A DNA stretch of 11,367 bases from UMGS1387 sp045541355 (GTDB lineage: Bacteria > Bacillota > Clostridia > Oscillospirales > CAG-382): contig JAZQIW010000043.1 of NCBI GenBank assembly GCA_045541355.1, positions 1-11,367 of the forward strand, read 5' to 3'. Positions 8,009 to 11,367 of the stretch are shown one piece after another. Made by a program: the position numbers and the translations under genes. Below the pieces are notes generated by a model. The model did not search any database and had not been told where the DNA came from. It worked only from the letters and a program-made list of their open reading frames with translations. Position 1 is the stretch's first letter; every line of letters begins with the position of its first letter.

Positions 8009-9547
8009 TTAGTTTTCCTTTGCCTCAGCAACTGCATTATCGAATAGCGCTTCAACTTCAGCCGAAGGCTTCTTATCAACGAGAGAAACGATAACAGCTG
8101 CAATAAGTCCTAATATAAATGCAGGAATAATTTCATAAAGTGCTGTGACATTATAAAGCATTGTGCCTTCAGCTGCATACTTATGAATGTTCATCCAAGC
8201 GATATCAACAATCGCACCCGTCAAAACACCTGCACAAGCGCCCTTGTATGTAAGTCTCTTCCAGAAAAGCGAAAGAAGAACAACAGGACCAAATGAGCCG
8301 CCAAAGCCCGCCCATGCCATATCAACGAGAGACATTATCGGGTTGTTGTCGCTTTCGCTGAGAAGCGCCGAAAGTGCAATACCGAAAGCAATAACAGCAA
8401 TTATAAGAACTACAACACGTCCTACCCAAAGCGTTTCTTTATTGGAAGCGTTCTTTCTGATAATAGGTTTATAAATATCGCTTGTAAAGGATGATGAAGC
8501 AACAAGAAGCTGTGAATCTGCCGTAGACATTGATGCTGCAATAATGGCAGCAAGCAGGAAGCCTGCAATAAGACCGGGGAATAAAAGTCTGGAAGCGGAA
8601 ATGAATATATGTGTACCTTTGCCTGCGATAAGTAATTCTTCACCTATATGTACACCGTCAACAATCAGCATTCTGCCGAGATATGCAAGAAGAATTGCAG
8701 AACCAAGAGAAAGAATTACCCAAACAATTGCAACGGTTGCACTTTTCTTAATCATTGAAGGCTTTTTTATAGACATAAATCTTACAAGTATGTGAGGCAT
8801 ACCGAAATAACCAAGTCCCCAACCAAGACCTGACAAAATATCAACAAGGGAAGCATCAAAGAAATCAGCAACAAATACTTCGCCGTTAATGGGATTGTTT
8901 AAAAGTGATGAATCAAGAACCGCTTCCTTGGAAATAACGATTACAATCGGAACTGCAAGAAGCGCGATGAGCATCATGAGACCCTGGAAAAAGTCAGTCC
9001 AGCAAACGGCCTTGAAACCGCCAAGAAATGTGTAAACAATAACAATAACAGAAAAGATGCCCAGTGCGGCCACAACATTCAAATCTTCAAACAGAGCAGT
9101 AAACACTTCAGTACCTGCAACAAATGCAGAGGCTACGTAGAATGTAAAGAACACAAGGAAGATAATAGCACAGAACACCTGAAGTGTCTTTCCTTTAGAA
9201 AGAAATCTGTTAGAAAGATATTGTGGAAGAGTAATTGAGTCATTTGCATTTCTCGAAAAACAACGGAGTCGCTTTGCGCAGAAAATCCAATTTGCTGCAG
9301 TACCGAGTGCAAGACCAATACCAACCCATGCCTGTCCAAAGCCAACAGCAAGCATACTTGCAGGAAGCCCCATTAAAAGCCAACCACTCATATCGGAAGC
9401 TTGGGCACTCATTGCAGTAACCCAGGGACCCATGGCTCTACCACCTAAAAAATAATCCTTCTCATCCTCACTCCTTGATTTTACAAAGAAGAAAACGCCA
9501 ATTCCAAGCACAATTAAAAAATAGAGTACAAATGAAAAAATTTCCAT
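8009..9547 (-). CDS. putP: Sodium/proline symporter (SSS family)
   Basis: This 512-residue polytopic membrane protein of the sodium:solute symporter family imports proline with Na+. It begins with a hydrophobic segment (about 4-22). YFLGGRAMGPWVTAMSAQAS and DMSGWLLMGLP (about 32-62) correspond to the PutP region holding the Na+-binding Asp and Ser; here the aspartate is Asp52. GGFKAVCWTDFFQGLMM lies in the middle, and AASMSTADSQLLVASSSF matches the second conserved Na+-site helix with Ser/Thr. GFGGSFGPVVLLSLFWKRLT follows. Length and predicted helix number suit the 13-helix PutP group. The ATG at 9547 has only a modest AGG(T) about 7 nt upstream, with a further AAAGG behind it. No putA or other proline catabolic gene adjoins it, so uptake for osmoprotection or nutrition is equally possible. 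Substrate is assigned from PutP-specific motifs. Confidence 0.93.
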   Translation of the reverse strand: MEIFSFVLYFLIVLGIGVFFFVKSRSEDEKDYFLGGRAMGPWVTAMSAQASDMSGWLLMGLPASMLAVGFGQAWVGIGLALGTAANWIFCAKRLRCFSRNANDSITLPQYLSNRFLSKGKTLQVFCAIIFLVFFTFYVASAFVAGTEVFTALFEDLNVVAALGIFSVIVIVYTFLGGFKAVCWTDFFQGLMMLIALLAVPIVIVISKEAVLDSSLLNNPINGEVFVADFFDASLVDILSGLGWGLGYFGMPHILVRFMSIKKPSMIKKSATVAIVWVILSLGSAILLAYLGRMLIVDGVHIGEELLIAGKGTHIFISASRLLFPGLIAGFLLAAIIAASMSTADSQLLVASSSFTSDIYKPIIRKNASNKETLWVGRVVVLIIAVIAFGIALSALLSESDNNPIMSLVDMAWAGFGGSFGPVVLLSLFWKRLTYKGACAGVLTGAIVDIAWMNIHKYAAEGTMLYNVTALYEIIPAFILGLIAAVIVSLVDKKPSAEVEALFDNAVAEAKEN

Positions 9548-9580
9548 AAATTTACCTAACCTTTCTTAAAATACCTATCA

Positions 9581-9609
9581 AGTATAGCACATAAAAAAAC
9601 AAAAATCAA
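9581..9609 (-). promoter_or_regulatory. Promoter of putP
   Basis: The minus strand has TTGATT (9604-9609), a 17-nt T-rich spacer and TATACT (9581-9586). Transcription would start near 9574, leaving a leader of about 27 nt. The spacer contains seven consecutive T residues, which may bend the DNA. A 16-bp palindrome lies just upstream. Confidence 0.78.
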
Positions 9610-9623
9610 CATAAATTTAAAAA

Positions 9624-9639
9624 ATAGACTAAAGTCTAT
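9624..9639. repeat. 16-bp palindrome upstream of the putP promoter
   Basis: ATAGACT and AGTCTAT form a perfect 7-bp inverted repeat around AA. Its near edge is 14 nt upstream of the putP -35 box. The position suits an activator site, and the symmetry suits a dimeric regulator. There is no T tract, so it is not a terminator. A partial match (TATAGAC) recurs at about 9691-9697. The binding protein is unknown. Confidence 0.5.
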
Positions 9640-9774
9640 ACTCCATTCTTGTTAAAGTTCAAATTTTAGTGCTATTATTTGATTTTTATTATAGACACAA
9701 TTTAAAACGCTTGTGTTTTCTGCACTTCCTTTTTGTCGAGTAAGGCTTGGTATTGTGCATCCTCATTTTGTTGT

Positions 9775-9874
9775 CCGCTGAGGAAGCGGTAATTTTGCTA
9801 TAACAACACGGCTCTGCCGTGATTGTTGACGGCGAAAAACAAACCGATTTTTCGGTTTGTGTGCCTGTCGGCAC
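9775..9874. repeat. Cluster of four consecutive inverted repeats
   Basis: Four hairpins follow each other. The first is CCGCT/AGCGG (9775-9789). The second is CACGGC/GCCGTG with a TCT loop, extended by AACAA/TTGTT across a bulged A (9802-9827). The third is ACAAACCGA/TCGGTTTGT with a TTTT loop (9839-9860). The fourth is GTGCC/GGCAC (9861-9874), directly abutting the third. On the minus strand the third is followed by TTTTCG and could act as a weak terminator. The others have no T tract, so termination alone does not explain the array. Confidence 0.75.
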
Positions 9875-9902
9875 TCAAAATGCTGCCGCATTTGATTTCT
9901 GG

Positions 9903-9936
9903 TAAAATAAAAGCCCGATTCTGTTCAAACCGAGCT
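9903..9936 (-). terminator. Intrinsic terminator after the 36-residue micro-gene
   Basis: On the minus strand AGCTCGGTT pairs with AATCGGGCT (9 bp, G-U pairs included; 9928-9936 with 9912-9920) around a 7-nt loop and runs into TTTTATTTT. It lies 4 nt after the stop of the micro-gene. Its outer arm sequences (AGCTCG and CGGGCT plus tail) match those of the terminator at 10071-10108. Confidence 0.85.
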
Positions 9937-9940
9937 TGTA

Positions 9941-10051
9941 TTATTTAGTATAGCCTGCGAGGTAGCGACATAAAGCCTTACGCTTCTGCCGCGTGTTTTT
10001 CCAACTGCGGTTTTTCCATAACCACAGCTTTTTGCGAATCCACAGTATCAC
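9941..10051 (-). CDS. Putative 36-residue basic, Trp-rich micro-protein (unknown function)
   Basis: A GTG start at 10051 is preceded by a perfect AGGAGG (10059-10064) with 7 nt spacing, and the frame closes with TAA 4 nt before a terminator. The product begins MILWIRKKLWLWKNRSWKN, continues with TRQKRKAL and ends CRYLAGYTK. It has four Trp and about a dozen Lys/Arg residues and no acidic residue. That composition suits a membrane-active or nucleic-acid-binding peptide. I do not recognise it. It lies downstream of phage-derived genes, in a unit bounded on both sides by intrinsic terminators. No promoter was identified between the upstream terminator and its start, so it may depend on read-through. 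The translation signals are the main support; a chance frame remains possible. Confidence 0.55.
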   Translation of the reverse strand: MILWIRKKLWLWKNRSWKNTRQKRKALCRYLAGYTK

Positions 10052-10070
10052 GCCTGTACCTCCTTTCGGG

Positions 10071-10108
10071 CATAATAAAAGCCCGGCACAGCGTTCCTGT
10101 GTCGAGCT
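10071..10108 (-). terminator. Intrinsic terminator after the 58-residue cysteine-rich gene
   Basis: On the minus strand AGCTCGACACAG pairs with CTGTGCCGGGCT (10097-10108 with 10080-10091; one G-U pair and one A-C mismatch) around a 5-nt loop. TTTTATTAT follows. It lies 31 nt after the stop of the preceding small gene and 7 nt before the Shine-Dalgarno of the micro-gene. Confidence 0.85.
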
Positions 10109-10139
10109 AAGATGTGTAATCTATAATAACGTCGCATTA

Positions 10140-10316
10140 CTATTCAATATCATCGTGGTACTTGCACGCTTTGCACGTTTTAATCTGTGAATCGTTCCAT
10201 TCGATTCCATCCGGCAAACAGGAAGGGTTTATCAACCCGTCTGCGATGTCACAAACAGTGATGCAATCCGTACCATTTATGTGGTCTCCCTTGACAGGAC
10301 AGTATACTGTTTTCAT
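10140..10316 (-). CDS. Small cysteine-rich protein (58 aa) coupled to the MuF-like gene
   Basis: The frame starts with ATG at 10316 and ends with TAG. Its start overlaps the stop of the MuF-like gene (ATGA), and GGAGG at 10324-10328 lies 7 nt upstream, so translation is probably coupled. The product begins MKTVYCPVKGDHINGTDC and ends TCKACKYHDDIE. Six cysteines (6, 18, 22, 33, 48 and 51), including a terminal CxxC followed by His54, suggest a small zinc-binding fold. I do not recognise a named family. Possible roles are a small virion or accessory protein of the source phage, or an immunity protein for the C-terminal domain of the MuF-like protein; the second is only inferred from position. 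An intrinsic terminator follows directly. The start signals are strong. Confidence 0.78.
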   Translation of the reverse strand: MKTVYCPVKGDHINGTDCITVCDIADGLINPSCLPDGIEWNDSQIKTCKACKYHDDIE

Positions 10317-11278
10317 CGAAACACCTCCATAATTTTTTGCGTTGCCGGGTCGTATTTTGCACTTGGAAATGCAGTTTTGATTTTCTGCGTTTCTTTATCA
10401 ATGTAAGTAGCTCCGTCATCAGAATAATAATTTACGCTGTAACCGTCCCACCGCTTACGAACTATGGAGCACCTTGCGTTTTGTACGTAACTAATGGCAT
10501 CTTCCAAAGTACAACCGTGGTGACCTGCGTGCTCATCATTAAACACAAGTGAGGTGGCATCTATGCTCTGTGGGGGAACTCTGACTGTACCCTTTACACC
10601 TGTGGCCTTAATTGCCTTGTAGGCACGATAATCTGATGCTGTGGATTCAGGTACTCTACCTTTGTAGCTGTAACGACCGCAAAGGTCAGTATACTCATTG
10701 ACGTTTTCGTATTTAAGCTGCTGAAACTCGGCAAATGTTTTAGGTGCTTCAGCATCTAATCGCTTTTTATAAGCTGAGAATTGCTTTTCATCGGCAACCT
10801 TATTATAACTCATACGGCGTTTTTTGTCAACAGTTCCCTCGCCGTATTGTTCATCCTGTTTCGCTTTCCACTGCTTATAAGTCATATCCCCGGGAACCTT
10901 GTACCGTTCCCCGGTCTCGACATCTCTTGCAAAGCGTTCACCAAGACCCTCCATATCGGCAAAATATGGGCAGGTTGCACAGCGGCACCAGGGGTGAAAA
11001 GGCGGTGCAGTGCTTCCCGGTGCAAAGTCTTTCATATCAAACACCTTGCTATCCATATCACCGCATACATCACAAGTGTAGCCGTCGAGTGTTCCCACAA
11101 TCTTGTACTGCTCGACACCAAGCTCCGTAAAGCTGTCTTTTTGTGCAGTGGAGGCAAAAAACGCACTCTCTGTCATTACAAGCTTGCCTGCGTTGGTCTT
11201 CGATGTGTTGAATATTTTTGCAATTCTCTCAATAGCTTGAGTTGGCAAAATAAAAGAGCAGATATACAATCTGCTCAA
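10313..11278 (-). pseudogene. 5'-truncated phage head morphogenesis protein, MuF/SPP1 gp7 family, with possible C-terminal nuclease/toxin domain
   Basis: The frame encodes the C-terminal part of a MuF/SPP1-gp7-type minor head protein. Typical residues are NTSKTNAGKLVMTESAFFAS (24-43), the paired cysteines in DGYTCDVCG (65-73) and PPFHPWCRCAT (92-102). These proteins usually carry 150-200 more N-terminal residues. Here the family-like sequence begins only near 11245, directly behind a terminator hairpin, and the frame is closed by TGA at 11291. The only start upstream of it is a TTG at 11278, inside the hairpin and without a Shine-Dalgarno, and the ATG at 11176 is weak too, so I read it as a remnant. 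Residues 200-321 form a separate domain: GRVPESTASDYRAYKAIKA, then DEHAGHHGCTLEDA and a basic, beta-rich end. Many MuF proteins carry toxin or nuclease domains there; a BECR-like RNase fold is my guess. A small gene is coupled to its 3' end. Confidence 0.75.
11247..11276 (-). terminator. Intrinsic terminator of the gene entering from the right edge
   Basis: On the minus strand GAGCAGAT pairs perfectly with ATCTGCTC (11269-11276 with 11256-11263) around a 5-nt loop. TTTTATTTT follows. It lies 14 nt after the TGA at 11291-11293 and immediately before the first family-like codons of the MuF remnant, so transcription from upstream would largely stop before that remnant. Confidence 0.85.
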
Positions 11279-11290
11279 GAAATAAAATAA

Positions 11291-11367
11291 TCACTTCATA
11301 ATATCGTTAAACAGCATCGGTAAAACATTGTTAGCATAGCTTGATAAAGAATACTCACCGCCGCAAA
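11291..11367 (-). CDS. C-terminal end of an unidentified gene (5' part beyond window)
   Basis: One minus-strand frame is open from the right edge to TGA at 11291-11293. It encodes about 24 residues, including CGGEYSLSSY and NNVLPMLFNDIMK at the end. It is chosen because its stop is followed 14 nt later by a good intrinsic terminator, and its composition is ordinary. A second frame ends 5 nt earlier but would be unusually rich in Cys. The fragment is too short to identify, and it does not resemble the N-terminal part expected for the MuF gene that follows. Confidence 0.45.
   Translation of the reverse strand, partial: CGGEYSLSSYANNVLPMLFNDIMK

Larger units (their letters stand above)
9640..9940. 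other. Gene-poor, hairpin-rich segment between putP and the phage-derived genes
   Basis: No confident gene was found here. Two short overlapping minus-strand frames exist, one of 42 residues (9763-9891, MRQHFECRQAHKPKN...) and one of 25 (9689-9766, MRMHNTKPYSTKRKC...). They are joined by an ATGA overlap and both are very basic, but neither has a Shine-Dalgarno. The 42-residue frame runs straight through the hairpin cluster at 9775-9874, so its composition may simply reflect the repeats. The segment may be a structured RNA, a decayed phage sequence or a recombination remnant. Confidence 0.45.

Noticed and set aside
9767..9874. N-terminal extension of the short basic frame to an ATG at 9874 (61 residues)
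   Set aside because: It has no ribosome binding site, and most of the added codons are hairpin arms of the repeat cluster.
9775..9874. CRISPR array
   Set aside because: The hairpins differ in sequence and there are no repeated units with uniform spacers.
9550..10140. tRNA gene or tRNA-derived attachment site for the phage remnant
   Set aside because: No cloverleaf, T-loop consensus or anticodon stem could be recognised in this stretch.
9993..10190. Plus-strand frame of 65 residues
   Set aside because: It lies opposite the micro-gene, a terminator and the 58-residue gene, has no Shine-Dalgarno, and is a shadow of sequence better explained on the minus strand.
11276..11278. TTG at 11278 as a genuine start for the MuF-like protein
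   Set aside because: It lies in the stem of the terminator hairpin, lacks a Shine-Dalgarno and would add residues unlike the family.

Overview
The window looks like a chromosomal segment of a low-to-moderate GC Firmicute, most likely a gut-type member of Clostridia. This is inferred from the strong AGGAGG-type ribosome binding sites, the sigma-A-like promoters, the long single-chain form of PurL, the Clostridia-like PurD, and the close gene packing. No rRNA, tRNA or CRISPR array was seen, so the organism cannot be named.

Positions 1-6270 hold a purine biosynthesis operon on the minus strand, read from right to left: purE (start 6171), purM, purN, purD and purL. PurL runs off the left edge. 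The five enzymes cover consecutive steps of IMP synthesis, from phosphoribosylamine to CAIR (PurD, PurN, PurL, PurM, PurE). The genes are spaced by 6-21 nt or overlap by 7 nt (purM/purN). A strong promoter (TTGACA, 17 nt, TACTAT) sits just upstream of purE and leaves a leader of only about 37 nt, too short for a purine riboswitch. purF, purC, purK, purB and purH are not in the window.

Positions 6271-7201 hold an MgtC/SapB-family membrane protein gene on the minus strand with its own terminator. Its promoter is divergent from that of the next gene. Positions 7202-7921 hold the only confident plus-strand gene, a TIM-barrel sugar-phosphate isomerase/epimerase-like protein behind a perfect consensus promoter. 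It converges on a putP-type sodium/proline symporter gene (8009-9547, minus), and two intrinsic terminators lie between the two genes. putP has a promoter and a 16-bp palindrome upstream.

Positions 9640-11367 are an accessory region with phage ancestry, again read on the minus strand. At the right edge is the last part of an unidentified gene followed by an intrinsic terminator. Directly after the terminator comes the 3' part of a MuF/SPP1-gp7-type phage head morphogenesis gene that has lost its N-terminal coding part. Its C-terminal domain may be a fused nuclease/toxin. A 58-residue cysteine-rich gene is translationally coupled to it (ATGA overlap). A terminator follows, then a 36-residue very basic, Trp-rich micro-gene with a perfect Shine-Dalgarno, then a second terminator of related sequence. 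The region ends in a cluster of four inverted repeats within about 100 bp. The genes in this phage-derived part, and the junction at its right end, are the least ordinary content of the window.
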